This document shows, one piece after another, positions 11,546 to 23,144 of a stretch of 64,000 nucleotides of DNA. Every line of letters begins with the position of its first letter. Positions within the stretch are counted from its first letter, which is position 1. The position numbers and the translations under genes were made by a program. The notes under the pieces were generated by a model. The model did no database searches. It was not told the origin of the DNA and saw only the letters and a program-made list of their open reading frames with translations. This DNA comes from Leptasterias polaris (Eukaryota > Echinodermata > Asteroidea > Forcipulatida > Asteriidae): positions 1,116,001 to 1,180,000 of the forward strand of contig JAZGTN010000117.1 in assembly GCA_037783415.1 (NCBI GenBank), given 5' to 3'.

Positions 11546-12556
11546 TAGTAAAGCTGTACAGGCTGTCACTGTCCACAAATGTGAATAGAAATCCACCGCT
11601 CATCAAAGAGTTCTGGCTGTTGTATTAAGCTCTCTTCTCTGCAATATTCAGCTGTCTTTGTCAAAATGATTGATTGCTGCCCTTGCTTTGGCAAACACAG
11701 CTTCTATCTTAAATTTAGTGCATGTCTCTTATTAGTTAAGGGAAGCTGTTCTGTGTATCACCGCAGGTAGCCAGCTGAAAATTTGATAAGAAAATAAAGG
11801 AATTCAAAAATAAGGTTAAGACTATGCAACAATTACAATGTAGTAGAGCAATTAAATTCATCAGTGAAAAGATCAGCTATTAAGAATCAAATCAAAGTCT
11901 TGAGATAAAATGCTGGGATAAACAGTACAATTGTAAAGCTGACAAATAGTTGCAATGCCACCCACCATTTAAAAAAAGGACAATCATGTTGTATCTTTGA
12001 CTTTTATCAACACAATGATGGACAGATTATGTAAAGGAATGGAAAGATTGTGTCAATATTCATAGACAGCACTTAATAGCTAAACATCGAAACAGTTCAG
12101 AGGTTAAAAGCAGATGTGTATAAATGTGCCCAACCCTAAGCCTGAATAACTTACAGTGGAAGTCAACATCCTCTTCTGGCTCTTGAATTGATGCTCAATT
12201 GACTCATCCCAGTTCTTGATGTTTCTCTATTCATCAACTACAAAGAATTACACAGTAACATATCAGTTACAGGTCAACAACACCACACTGAGATATACCT
12301 CGTCACCGACGTCACAAACTGACACCTTGTGTACAAAACTACTTTTTTAAGACTTCCATTTTTTTAACATATAAATACAATCACTTGTCAGGGCCTGAAG
12401 TTTTGAAGCTTTAAGAGCTTTACTTTTTTAATTAGGTCAATTAGGCATTGCAATCCCTGCATGAAATTAACACGCCAATATTTGCCTTGCTAGAATTAGG
12501 TTGATGTGCATTTTGTATTTTTGTGTCACATGAGATGACCGGAACAAATGCCGCCT
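11546..12556. other. No gene seen
   Basis: This is a unique-looking stretch of about 1 kb without a supported exon, RNA gene or recognisable mobile element. Confidence 0.5.
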
Positions 12557-12564
12557 GTACTTTC

Positions 12565-13253
12565 CAAGGGCGTCGATGGGTGGGGGACGGGGGGGACGGG
12601 GGGACATGTCCCCCCACTTTTTAGACTGGGGGGGACAGCATATCAGATGTCCCCCCCACTTTTTGATTGACTGTTCATTAGAAATATGCAACAACATTTG
12701 CTTGATTTAATATTTCATTACAATTTTTTTTCAAGTAAAAGAATAGCGAACAAACGATGAAATGTTTTCTTCATTTTCATATTTTTTTCTGATGGACCAC
12801 GCGCAGAATGGTATTTTGGGCCCATTTCCGCTTATATAATACAGACAATAGATGACACGTATCGTCCAAGACAAGAACGCCAAAATCCCGCTTACATACC
12901 TTGTTAGCATTCAAGTTATGCGTCGTTTGTGTATGCTATAATGTACGGTACACGATCCCTCCACAAAGGAAGTATGTGTGTGCGCACACGTGCAAATGTG
13001 TTTCATTTTGTTACAATCGCACAACGCACAAAATGTAGTAAAATCCATTCAAATAAATAGGAGCAGTTTGGGCCATGACAAGATTTGTTGAAGAAGCAAT
13101 ATTTTGTTTTTTCGAAGAACTACAAGCTGACACACGATAAACGCCGGACTCCCGAAGCATATTAAAAATGTGGGGTGCAAATAATGTAAGATGTATTTTT
13201 TCAAGACTTGCTCGACTGTCCCCCCTACTTTTCAGTAGCGATCGACGCCCTTG
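12565..13253. mobile_element. Non-autonomous hAT-type DNA transposon
   Basis: The element starts CAAGGGCGTCGAT and ends with its exact complement ATCGACGCCCTTG. Both ends are flanked by the same 8 bp, GTACTTTC, at 12557-12564 and 13254-13261. An 8-bp target duplication and a CA(A/G)GGGCG-type end are hallmarks of the hAT superfamily. Subterminal GTCCCCCC(A/T)ACTTTT words occur in both halves. No transposase frame is present in 689 bp, so it must have moved in trans. Confidence 0.85.
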
Positions 13254-13437
13254 GTACTTTCCATTATGGTGGTCCGAGCATGTTCTCGCCGTGCAACACT
13301 TCGTTTCACCCGGAAAAAAAGTAAAATTCTGCCTTTGTGCGAGGTAATGTGTAATCCTCAATTCCAGGCCTTTATCTCTTTGTTGTAAAAAAAATTAAAG
13401 GATTATGTGGCATCCAGCCTTGGTTCCAGCCACGGAT

Positions 13438-13607
13438 CCAATACACCGATCCATTAAGTCACGCCCATTTCTCATTGACCAATCACAACCGCGAAATCTG
13501 ATCACCATTTGAGCCGTTTGGTGATCTTTGCACGAGTGGTGATCGGGTTTCGCGGCTGTGATTGGTCAACTCGTAAGGAGGCGGGGCTTAATGGATTGAT
13601 CTATTGG
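13438..13607. mobile_element. Inverted-repeat element with CCAAT boxes
   Basis: Two arms of about 75 bp are imperfect complements: CCAATACACCGATCCATTAA at the left and CTTAATGGATTGATCTATTGG at the right, continuing through TGACCAATCACA and TGTGATTGGTCA. The unpaired centre is about 25 bp. This is a foldback MITE; the target duplication is not clear. Confidence 0.7.
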
Positions 13608-14409
13608 CAGCAGTGTCTCAGGGCTGAGGTTTTGCTATTCATGATGAATGAATATGGTCTTCAATCTCTTGGCTTTGCTAAGTCACGGTTTCTTTGTGCT
13701 TAAGGTACTCCAAAAGAAAAATGGCAATACAAACATAGAGCACTACCTACATGTCATCTCTGGAACAGCCCCTTACTCCAAGCTCCATCTTCAGTTGGGA
13801 GGATGCTTTACTCCATCTGCACCGTCCAAGCAGGAGGTGAAAGTTATGATGACAATTCAATGCTGTATAGACTCTGCAGAGACTCTGGTGAACATCTGTT
13901 GACTCCAGCAAACTAGAGGTAAATTAAAACGAACATTTCATTTTTGTCTTTATGTAGGCCAGGATACATCATATGAAAAAGCTGGGAACTTTAATCTAAA
14001 TGTATAAAATGAAAGCAAAATTAACAGAACCATGGCAGAGAAGTCTGGTAGTGCCCCATGGAACTAATGTCTTATCTGTAAGTCATCCCAGTGTGGCTAA
14101 TAAATTCTCTTAACATGAACTACTTCTTATCTGGTTCCAGGGCTGGGGTTATTTGATCAATAAGCTTCAGAATGGCAAACTTATTAAATTAGTTTTAACA
14201 ACGTACCATCATCAGCTTATCCCGCGTCTCACACCCCATCATCCTGAATTATCTGCCTTCAGCCAAGAAGAAAACTTGATGATAAGGGCCATCACCAAGT
14301 TTACTTAAAGAAGAAAAGCTTGACTATAAGGACTGTCACCAAGGCTTCTTGACGAAAACTTGAAGCGACTGTCACCGAAGTTCCTTGCCAGCAGGAAGCG
14401 AGAGGCATC
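13608..14409. other. No gene seen
   Basis: Overlapping small open frames near 13509-13902 show no domain and no convincing splice sites. Nothing else is recognisable. Confidence 0.45.
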
Positions 14410-15040
14410 ATTAAGCAGCTTCCCTTCAAAAAGAAGCAAACATAAAAACACTAAATGGATATTGCTCAAGAAAAATATATTATTCAAAAATATAGATTAA
14501 CAGCAACCATCAACTATCTATAACTCTCCACTCACTCCCTGATTGTGTTAATCAGAAAGTTGAAATCATACCTGTGAGGACCGGTTTCCAAAGCTCGTCT
14601 CTGCCAGCAGGAATTTAAAGTGATTGAAGAAATCAGTTAAGCAGTTTTCCTTAAAGAATAAAACAAACATAAAAGTACCTGATCACTGATCAGTCTTGAT
14701 ACAAAGAGAATATAGATTAACAGCAACCATCTCATGACAACTCCATTCACTACCTGACTTTATTCAGAAAGTTGACATCTTACCTGTAGTAATTGTTCTC
14801 CAGATTTTTCATGACAGCAGGAAGCAAAAGTTACATATGCACCAGTTAACAGCTTTCCTTAAAGAAAAACAAACATAAAAAGCACTTGATGAGTATTGAT
14901 AAAAAGAGAACAGAAGAAAACAACAATCATCTCAAATCTATTATCCCATCCTGCAATTACTTCCTGACTTTACTCATCAGATAGACATCTTACCTGTCAG
15001 AATTGTTCTGTTTTGTTTCAGCCAAACAAGAGTTTAAAAG
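14410..15040 (-). repeat. Tandem array of about 211-bp units, each with an exon-like piece
   Basis: Units share AAACATAAAA, GATTAACAGCAACCATC and CTTCCTGCTG words. On the minus strand each has a pyrimidine-rich run ending in AAG, an exon-like piece of about 80-90 bp and a good splice donor: CACAG|GTATGA at 14571, CTACAG|GTAAGA at 14783 and TGACAG|GTAAGA at 14993. Donor spacing is 212 and 210 bp. The pieces are not open in one common frame, so if transcribed they would be exons of a non-coding RNA, or a decayed coding gene. Confidence 0.6.
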
Positions 15041-15378
15041 TGGAAAGCAGTCATTGTAAATAAATGTCCAGATATCAATGAACAAGTCAACCTCTCTCAC
15101 TAACGTCTGTGGTGATCATTTGTATCCTACAAGCAAGACATCTCAAATGTCCAGATGGTTTGCCCACTGCACTCTACTCTGTCAAAGCTAGAGAAACTTG
15201 CGGTGGTCTTCTTCTGCAAGAGAAACTGCGGTGGTCATCTTCTGCATGAGAAACTTGGAAACTAACAACTCACTAAATTAGTGTGTTTACACCAGTGACA
15301 GTCCTCTAGAGATATATTGTGTCTGCAATACTGTCAAAGGTGAGAAAATGGACCCCAAAAATCACTTTTATCATACTT

Positions 15379-15653
15379 AATTTCATAGCGCTGCTTAATG
15401 TAAGCAAATTTTCGTGCTTACTGTAGCAAAAAACTTGCTTAAGCATAAGCGTATTTCACAGGTTAGCAAGAAAATAAGGCGGCCACCTTGCGCGTTCACA
15501 ATGGATTTGCATTGTTACGTATTCATTTTCATGCAGTAAGCAACGGAAGGTTAGCATGCGTTTTCCTGTGCTTACGGTTAGCAGCACTATTAAATAGAAA
15601 CTTGTGCAGTAGGCACAGAATCAGCCGTTAAGCAGCTCTATGAAATTGGGCCC
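15379..15653. mobile_element. MITE of the GGGCCC-ended family
   Basis: The left end AATTTCATAGCGCTGCTTAA and the right end TTAAGCAGCTCTATGAAATT (then GGGCCC) are inverted repeats. The interior has repeated GCTTAC and AAGCA words. A diverged relative lies near 1225-1400. Confidence 0.7.
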
Positions 15654-15771
15654 TGGTTAGTAAACGGATACTTATCAAACTTTTGTTCACATCTCATGCC
15701 TAGCTTTTATCCTCCATAAGTTGAAATCACCAAACCTTGTTTGATTCCCACCAATGAAGTGTTACTCTGTC

Positions 15772-15793
15772 GGGGGGGGGGGGGGGGGGGGGG
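15772..15793 (+). repeat. G22 homopolymer
   Basis: A run of 22 G follows TCTGTC. Similar G or C runs are common in the window (17930, 25353, 29375, 52490, 58529), and their lengths are likely to be polymorphic or misassembled. Confidence 0.9.
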
Positions 15794-17163
15794 TTGAGGT
15801 CTTTCAACTATGCTCAAGGGGAAATTCGTGCATTGTAGTCTCCGCATAATGATTACAGCTCACAAAGTATCTGACAGACAAATGTTCTTAAAGATAATTA
15901 TTGGAAAAATCAGTTTTAATCTCACACCTTACAAAGTTTAGTAAAGTTTGGTACCAAGGTTTCTGAGATTTATATCAGTCTAAAACACTGGTGGTGGGTA
16001 GAAGGTGAGCATTTTCCAGTAGGACCGCAAATAATTAATTCACAGACAATTGTAAAATTTTAAAACGCAGTTGACCCCATTTCAATAATTTAAAAAAGTA
16101 ATTAGAATACAGTAAGCAAAACATTTGATCTCTAACAAGGACTCATATCAGCCTTTACACAAACAATAAAAAACAGACCATCCACGGGCAAACTCGAACG
16201 GAAATTTGTCACCAATTACAATCTCAATAACAGAAGCTCTTTCATGTGAAATAGTCAATGGATTACTGGTTTGTGCAATCTGAAACTACAATAACATGCC
16301 TCCCATTTTGTGAGACATGTGATGTTCAGGTGCAATTGAAGTTGTTCATGCACTGTCAGACCAGGTCAACATCCTGTGGGACTCCATCATCCACTCTTGG
16401 GACTTCATCATCCAAACATGGATGGAATGGGGAAGATGTGCCACCTCATTGACATTGCTGTGGCGGGTGATGAGGGGATTGAGGGGTAGCTCAAATGAGG
16501 AGAAAATCCTAAAGTATCAATGCTTGGCCACCTGTCCGGATAACTTCATAAGCTGTGGTAAATGAGGGCAACATAGCCCGGAGGTGGTCGAAGCACATAT
16601 CAACATTCTGAAGTCACTGCAGAAGAATCTATGGTGAGATTGGAACACTGTGAGGGTAGACTTAACTTCAGAAAACAGCTTTCTTGGAAACAGCGAAGAT
16701 TTTGCAAAAACTTTCACAACGGTACATAGCATTCATTTGCAATGGTGTTTTCAGAGTCACATTACATGCATATTTATTTTTACAGATGTATAAAAGTTTG
16801 TACAAATTTTGAAGTATTTTGAGTTCTCTACAAGCACATTCAATAGATACATACTTTTACAAAGAAACTGTGATATCTTTTAATTTCTAACAGTTACAAA
16901 TTATTTGATGTTGGGCAACAAGTTGCCTTTTTTATTTAAACAAGTTAACTTTCCCTCAAATAAAAACATTGTCCCTGATGAATAAGTAGGGATACACAAA
17001 AACATGTCAGGACTCTTGAACTTGAACAGCCTCATTTTCCAACTCTGCAAGAGCTACAACAAGTATTTCTCCACACCTGGATCTCACTTTCTGTTGCTGT
17101 GGTGAAAGACTATTGTTTTCTGCTGAAAAGAGTCTAATGCCGTTTCCATCACATCTTTGGTCC
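15794..17163. other. No gene seen
   Basis: Short open frames on both strands (16258-16732) have no recognisable domain. No exon with both splice sites and a family match was found. Confidence 0.45.
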
Positions 17164-17291
17164 TACTTTTAGCTCCCTTGTCTGCACTTCTTCAGTTTTA
17201 CTCCTGTTTCACCATTGATTTGTAGTCTACTTTTAGCTCCCTTGTCTGCACTTCTTCAGTTTTACTCCCGTTTCACCATTGATTTGTAGAT
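17164..17291. repeat. 64-bp tandem duplication
   Basis: TACTTTTAGCTCCCTTGTCT and the next 44 bases are repeated once, at 17164 and 17228, with a single visible substitution. This is a recent duplication. Confidence 0.9.
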
Positions 17292-18093
17292 CAACTCCTC
17301 CGATATGCCGTCCAATCTGATGATTTTCTCTGGTCCTCAGTCTTGACACTATGCAATCACCATTACAAACTATTGAGACTAATTTAAAGTAACACTTGGA
17401 GAACAAAACTGTAAAGCTCTTTATTTACTGCTCTTTTCTAGTGCATACACATTTCTTGTAATATGCAATTTACACGTTACAAAAGCCTAAATGTATTCTT
17501 GTTATTATGTACATGAAGCTTTTTGGTCTCCATCTCTGGTCTGGGAGTGACTGTAATTCATAATCTTTGTCATATCACAACAGTATAGCAGTCTTTCAGA
17601 TCTTATCCCTCTCAGCAGTAGTTCTTCACCTTTCTGGTGGGATGACAGGACATTAACTTCTTCTTTTGCATCTTGGATCTTGAATCTTCATGGCAAAGAT
17701 CAAAGTCTGCTGAAGTGACCAAATTCACTTGACGTCATCATCCCAATAACCTTGGATGCCTCATTTTGGGAGTCAATGTCCCTGTGTGTTGAACAGTGTC
17801 GTGCAAATTCTGGACATTATGGCATTTACGCGCTTACCTGTTGACTCCCAATACCGTTATGTGGCACAGACGCTGCTTGTGACATGAAGGCAAGGGATCA
17901 ATAGTGGCTGATGTTCACTTGGGGGAGGTGGGGGGGGGGGGGGGTGTATGCTGTCACAACCGAGGATAACGTCAGTCCAACTCTGTCGTTTTAGAGATCG
18001 TATCTCCTATCACCGACTTTACATATGTGACACTTTTAAATTGGTTCGGTACACTATTCTGAGGTTCGGTAAATCTTCTTTTATTCTTTATAT
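17292..18093. other. No gene seen
   Basis: This is non-repetitive sequence with a G run near 17930. I found no supported feature. Confidence 0.45.
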
Positions 18094-18535
18094 CTGTAAA
18101 ATGAAGACCGTGATGGAGTACATGTTACTGCTGTCTTCAAGGAATGGAATTATAGCTAAAACACTTTATATTCAATTATAGCAAGTTAGTATTATAATAA
18201 ACGACAAATGAACGAGAATCACTAAACTTAATATAATCATTCGTGAGAGAAAATAACTTACATATGCGGTTCCCGCCAAAGCTTTTGGTGGGTCGCCATC
18301 TTGGATTACCAATAAAACGGCAATATCTATAAAACGTTAACCAAACTATAAGCATCAAAAGGCATATTCTAGAGACATCACATTCTGAACTTCATGTCTA
18401 ATGAATAATAAGTTTAGGTAATAAACTCAAACGACTTTTTAGAATGATAACTATCATACAAAAGGGGAAATTTACCTGTAAAATAAAGACAGTGATGGAG
18501 TACATGTTACTGCTGTCTTCAAGGAATGGAATTAT
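18094..18535. repeat. 60-bp direct repeat pair spaced 382 bp
   Basis: The segment CTGTAAAAT.AAGAC.GTGATGGAGTACATG to GGAATTAT occurs at 18094-18153 and 18476-18535 with two or three differences. The spacer includes TGGGTCGCCATCTTGGATTA. It may be a segmental duplication or a solo insertion between duplicated flanks; the sequence does not decide. Confidence 0.75.
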
Positions 18536-18919
18536 GGGAGCGCCCGGAACTTGACGTGGAGGGCGCTCGTTATGATTTGAATATCAAAAGAATTAGTTTA
18601 AAGGGATTGACTAAGAAGTGTATAAAAACCAAAAATTAACGGGGGCATGTTTTATACCTGTCACACATACACACTTTTTGTTATTTCAATTTACAGGTTA
18701 AGGGACACACAGTAATACAACATGCAAATAAATATTTAATAGACAAAGAAAGATCAAAAGAAAGGCATTTTCTAAGCAGATTGTAAGCCTACTATAAATA
18801 AATAATAGAGACATTTCAACATAAGTAATAACCTGTGGTTAATTTGCATTCACTTTATTTCACCACAATCTATCACAACAATGCACAAATCACACATTAA
18901 AAACACATGTAATAAGATA

Positions 18920-20070
18920 TTTGTATAGCATGAAGCCACTACACAAGGTTCATACCTTTGGGACAAATTTGTTTCCTTTGTGAATACAAAAATTATCAAA
19001 TACCGAGGTCTTATGTTTGATTAATAATGAGAGAAAGAAAGTCTAAAACAAAATGCCATTGGAAATTTGACTGCAAAACTGGATAAATCACACATCACAA
19101 ACAATTTATAAAAACAAAAAAGCAGATTTAAACCAAAATATTTTAGGGGTTGTAACTTATACAGAATGAAGCCAATACACATTTTAGGGGTCATAACTTT
19201 GGGACAAATTTATTTCCTTGGTAAACACAAAAACTATTAACTTTCCAGGTCTTATGTTTAATAAATAATGAACAACAGAAACTCAACAAGACAAATACTT
19301 TTTGGACAAGAAAAACCAATACAGAAAGAAGCTCAATACACATTTTCAGTGGTCATATTTTTGGGACAAATTTATTTCCTTGGTGAACACAAAGTTGATT
19401 AACTGGCCAGGGCTTTATTTTAAAAACCACAAAGATTCATCTTTTTAAAATGAGTCAATATTGCCACAGTGATTTGTATTGTAACATCACACTTTGCTTA
19501 GCAATTAAGATTGATACACAGCTTGAGATGAACCTTAGCTCTTTGTGAAATCAACCAAGTCTTATGTTTGATGAATAATGAATAAAAGAAGCTCATCATT
19601 GCTTTTTTGACAAGTAAACAACTGATACAAAATGAAGACCAGTACACATTTTCAGGGGTCATACAGTTAGGACAACTTTATTTCCTTGGTATAGCGTATG
19701 TCTCAGATTAAGCTACGATTAGATGATACAATTGGTGTCAGTTAGCCATTGTTTGGCCAGGTTGTCTAGCTCCTTCAGGGACTGCTCGCCAGGGCAATTG
19801 TGGTAAATAGTCACCGGTGATGTGAGCAGCTGTTTGGAGGCAGCTCCACATTCACAGGCTGGACTTGCAATTAAGCCCATCCGGAACATGTTTGCCCGGA
19901 AACGACCATGACCAGTGCGGCATCTGTTTAAACAGCACCAAGCTGCTCTGGGCAGGTGACATCCGAGTGGCTTGTGGCTTGGTTTGTCGATATAGCCATG
20001 CAACCTTGATGCAGACTTTGACCAATGATCTTCCTTGGTGAACACTAAAGATTGTAATTTTTTCAGACTC
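18920..20070. repeat. Degenerate tandem array, units 165-310 bp
   Basis: GGGACAAATTTATTTCCTTG followed by GTGAACACAAA recurs near 18960, 19200, 19365 and 19672. CAGGTCTTATGTTTGAT and ATAATGAA words lie between. One unit is split by the LINE fragment at 19691-20030. Confidence 0.7.
19691..20030 (-). mobile_element. 5'-truncated LINE fragment, C-terminal ORF2 end
   Basis: On the minus strand the piece encodes the very end of a jockey/CR1-type non-LTR retrotransposon protein. LPRAAWCCLNRCRTGHGRF, then GLIASPACECGA with the cysteine pair, and an LAKQWL tail run to a stop at 19719. It is flanked by the 9-bp direct repeat TTCCTTGGT (19682-19690 and 20031-20039). Removing it restores the array word TTCCTTGGTGAACAC, so the boundaries are well fixed. 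The insert is 340 bp and has no poly-A tail. Confidence 0.8.
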
Positions 20071-21448
20071 AACAACAAAACACTGTTTGACAAGAAATAC
20101 CTGGTGTTAACTTGCCTTCACAGTTGGACAAAACACACATCACAAGATAGTATTTGGGGTCAGTACTCTTGACTCAAGGATTATCCAATATTAAAATGCA
20201 CAAAGAATAAATAAATGTGCATATTTGTTGACCTGCACGCTTTCTGCTACAGGCAACACAAATGTTTTGTAAACTCTTGCAATAAATAGAACACTATTCT
20301 GTGCAATACAAGTATGCGGAAGTTGGATGAAATGCGAGTACATTAGTATCTGGAACATACAACTCCAAATATTTGAACAAGATATCTGAATTTGAGATTA
20401 CAGAGAACACTCACGTTAAAAACAATTTCTCACTTTAAAAATAATTCAGCGATATGCCAGGCAGGGTCTACCCCACCCCCCCTTAAAAAATAAATAAATA
20501 AGAAAAAAATGCAAGAAAAAGAAGAGAAGATACATGCTGACCGAGAGTGACATGACAACTACTCCTAGTCCTACATCTCGACCAAGTTGTCGATGGGTTT
20601 GCCCAAAGGACGCCACATTTCATTATTGAAGTAGACATGAGCTTTTGCAGACAATGTAATTATATACCTAGCCCATAATATTCTTAAACAAAGTTACTAA
20701 TAGTTATTACACAATTGCAAGCTTCTGTCCACTGTTTTGTTTGGAGTCAAAATTTGCATGCAACTGCATTATGTAGCCTATTGTATGATTATTGTAACTT
20801 TGTACTTCAAAGCCAAATACATGAACAAATACATGAACAAATCACCACCATAGACACTAAGCATGGATTCTGAGTATGATAATTGTAACTGAAGTTTTTA
20901 TATCTTGACCCAGTTTATCTTCATGATAAGCTTAATCAGTCTGTAGCTGTGAAGAACACACAGTTTCTTGCCAATGTTTGCATGCTTGAGAGCAGGGAAG
21001 AACATGGACAGCATAAATTTGTACCAGTACCAGCGTGTTCATTTGGAATTCCTTTGAACGGTAACGACCATGACGACCGTTAACCTGACGAGATTTTAAA
21101 AATCCATTTGGAAAGCGTGGCCATTCTATCATTTATAACCGCCCTTCCTCAAACTGTGATATCCACATTTCCATGCTTATTTATACGTTATCTTGAAGAT
21201 AAAAAACAACACTTACCGCTTACCGAAGAATGTTTGTTTCGAAGCTGCAGAGTAGTGTAAGACACACAAAAACAAGCGTCTTCTTGTAGTTCAAAGATGG
21301 CGCTCGCACGTCTGCGACTCGACTCACCCGAGTTTCCGTAAATCGAAGCGATCGAAAATGAACCCTATCGGTTATGCACAGATAGTAGGTATTGTAAACC
21401 AGACTATTCAGTCAGGTCTCCGCAACGTGCCATTCCACTGCTGGTCTA
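20071..21448. other. No gene seen
   Basis: This is AT-rich, unique-looking sequence. A possible LINE relic at 20935-21130 is listed separately. TTCAAAGATGGCGCTCGCAC at 21291 resembles a housekeeping-type initiator (AAGATGGCG), but no exon follows. Confidence 0.45.
20935..21130 (-). pseudogene. Possible decayed LINE C-terminal relic
   Basis: The minus-strand frame has SRQVNGRHGRYRSKEFQMN, which resembles the RTGHGRFRANMFRM stretch of the LINE fragment at 19691-20030. The DNA shares CGACCATGAC. The cysteine motif is lost. This is a weak assignment. Confidence 0.35.
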
Positions 21449-21632
21449 GTCTTGGTGAAAGACCTTCTCTTGTTGATTTGTCAAAATTTTCCCCACGAGA
21501 GGGCGCTATCATTCACGAACCGCTCTCACAACACGAACAGTGGTTCGTGTTGTGAGAGCGGTTCGTGAATGATAGCGCCCTCTCGTGGGGAAAATTTTGA
21601 CAAATCAACAAGAGAAGGTCTTTCACCAAGAC
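21449..21632. mobile_element. Almost perfect foldback element, TA-flanked
   Basis: The arms 21447-21538 and 21543-21634 are exact complements as far as I can read, around a 4-base centre AGTG. Each end is bordered by TA, consistent with a TA target duplication as made by Tc1/mariner-class transposases. The lack of mismatches over 92 bp means recent insertion or gene conversion between arms. No coding capacity. Confidence 0.85.
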
Positions 21633-22590
21633 TACTGCTGGTCAGAACCACTTTGCTCTACTGGAAACTACGGAAGTGTATTTAAAACATGGCAGAAGAA
21701 GAAAAACAAAATGAATAAAAAATTTAATAAAAAGAAGAAGAAAACGGGTGGGGGAGTAATCTGCCCAGGCAAATTAGTAATCCGGGAAATTATTTGTTCA
21801 TATATATTTTTATTATATATTATTTTTTTGGGGGAAGGGGGCATGTCCTAAACACACTTATTAAGTAGAAAACGCATTGAGTACGATAAACTCTAGAAAT
21901 TATTCAGTTGTAGACTTCCATTGCACACAAGTTTGATAAATACCAAAGGTCGTAATACAAAATGCCAAATTATTTCACAAGAATTGCTTTTCAAGAAGGA
22001 TACAATTAGTTAATTTATACAAAAACTTAGGGGCAACTTTGGAGATGGAAAATAAAACTCGATCACTTTCGACTTGGCCAGTTTTATGATTAAACCAAAA
22101 ATGCAATGGTATTTCTCCACAATCAAAATACTTTACACATAGAAAACGTCAACATCTCAAATTTCCGTAAGTGCATACTGTGGCCACCGTCCAGTTATTC
22201 TTCTTAATGTTATTTCTTCCAGTTCCGGTTTGTTGCTGACGAGATATGGTGCAGCAAATTACAAAATGAACGTTACAAATGAGTGAAATAAAAATTAGCA
22301 AGCAAGGTATGTGATACTATTCCAGTCAAACATTAAATTTGGCGAAGAAAGCACTGGAAACGTAAAGTTCGTAAAATAATACTTTATTTCTAGATATAAT
22401 TAATTTTCTTGTCTCTCCATTTACAAAAAATAAAAGGAATGCGGTTTGAATTGTAAAAACAACAACAATAATAATAACTAAATAAAAACACAAATAAGCA
22501 AGGGCGTAACCATATTCTCAGGAAGTTACATATGACTAATGATTGAATATAGTGCAATAATTATTTTTATATAACACCCAAGCAGATCCT
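21633..22590. other. No gene seen
   Basis: AT-rich sequence with short purine runs and no supported feature. Confidence 0.45.
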
Positions 22591-22594
22591 TGCC

Positions 22595-22947
22595 ATTGAT
22601 TGGAGGATTGTCCGTCACGTGATAGCAAATAAACGCACCATTGCACGCTACGTCATTCACCGTGCATTTTTCGTTCCATTCACCGTGAATTTTTCGTTCC
22701 ATCCGATTTGCTCTATTGCACGGTGCGTATCACACCACTGCGTGCGCGTGTCTTTGATAGTGCAGCAGTACAGTTACTGCACGGCACATACTCCATTACG
22801 GCGCCCGCGTGTCTCAAAATACGCAGCAGTACAGAACGCACTTGGTCACTGTTAACTCCAAACAAACCGGGGAAAAAAGGAAGGGGTGTAATGTAACAAT
22901 TAAATATTGTACGCTTTGTTTGTTTTGAAAGGTGTATCCTCCAATCA
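22595..22947. mobile_element. Possible inverted-repeat element
   Basis: TTGATTGGAGGAT near 22597 has the complement ATCCTCCAATCAAA near 22937. The interior is GC-richer than its surroundings and has repeated ACCGTG.ATTTTTCGTTCCAT words and GCGTGTCT words. The target duplication is not visible. Confidence 0.4.
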
Positions 22948-22980
22948 AAATGACAAACAGATACTTGGATGTTATATAAA

Positions 22981-23144
22981 ACAAATAATGAATGTTTTGC
23001 ATTCATGCAATAGTGAGAATATTTTCATTCGTTGATAGATGGATTGTTCCATTCAACTCGGCTCCGCCTCGTTGAAAAGAACATTCCATCAATCAACTCA
23101 TGAAAATATTCGCACCATTGCACTCATAAACATTCATTATTTGT
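22981..23144. mobile_element. Foldback MITE, about 75-bp arms
   Basis: ACAAATAATGAATGTTT at the left and AAACATTCATTATTTGT at the right are complements, and the pairing continues through GAATATTTTCAT and AACATTCCATCAA. The centre is GGCTCCGCC. The arms have several mismatches, so this copy is older than the foldback at 21449. Confidence 0.75.

Noticed and set aside
13011..13361. 116-codon minus frame
   Set aside because: It crosses the right end and target duplication of the hAT-type element, so it cannot be an ancestral gene.
22619..23006. Overlapping small frames on both strands
   Set aside because: They lie within inverted-repeat elements and have no domain or codon evidence.
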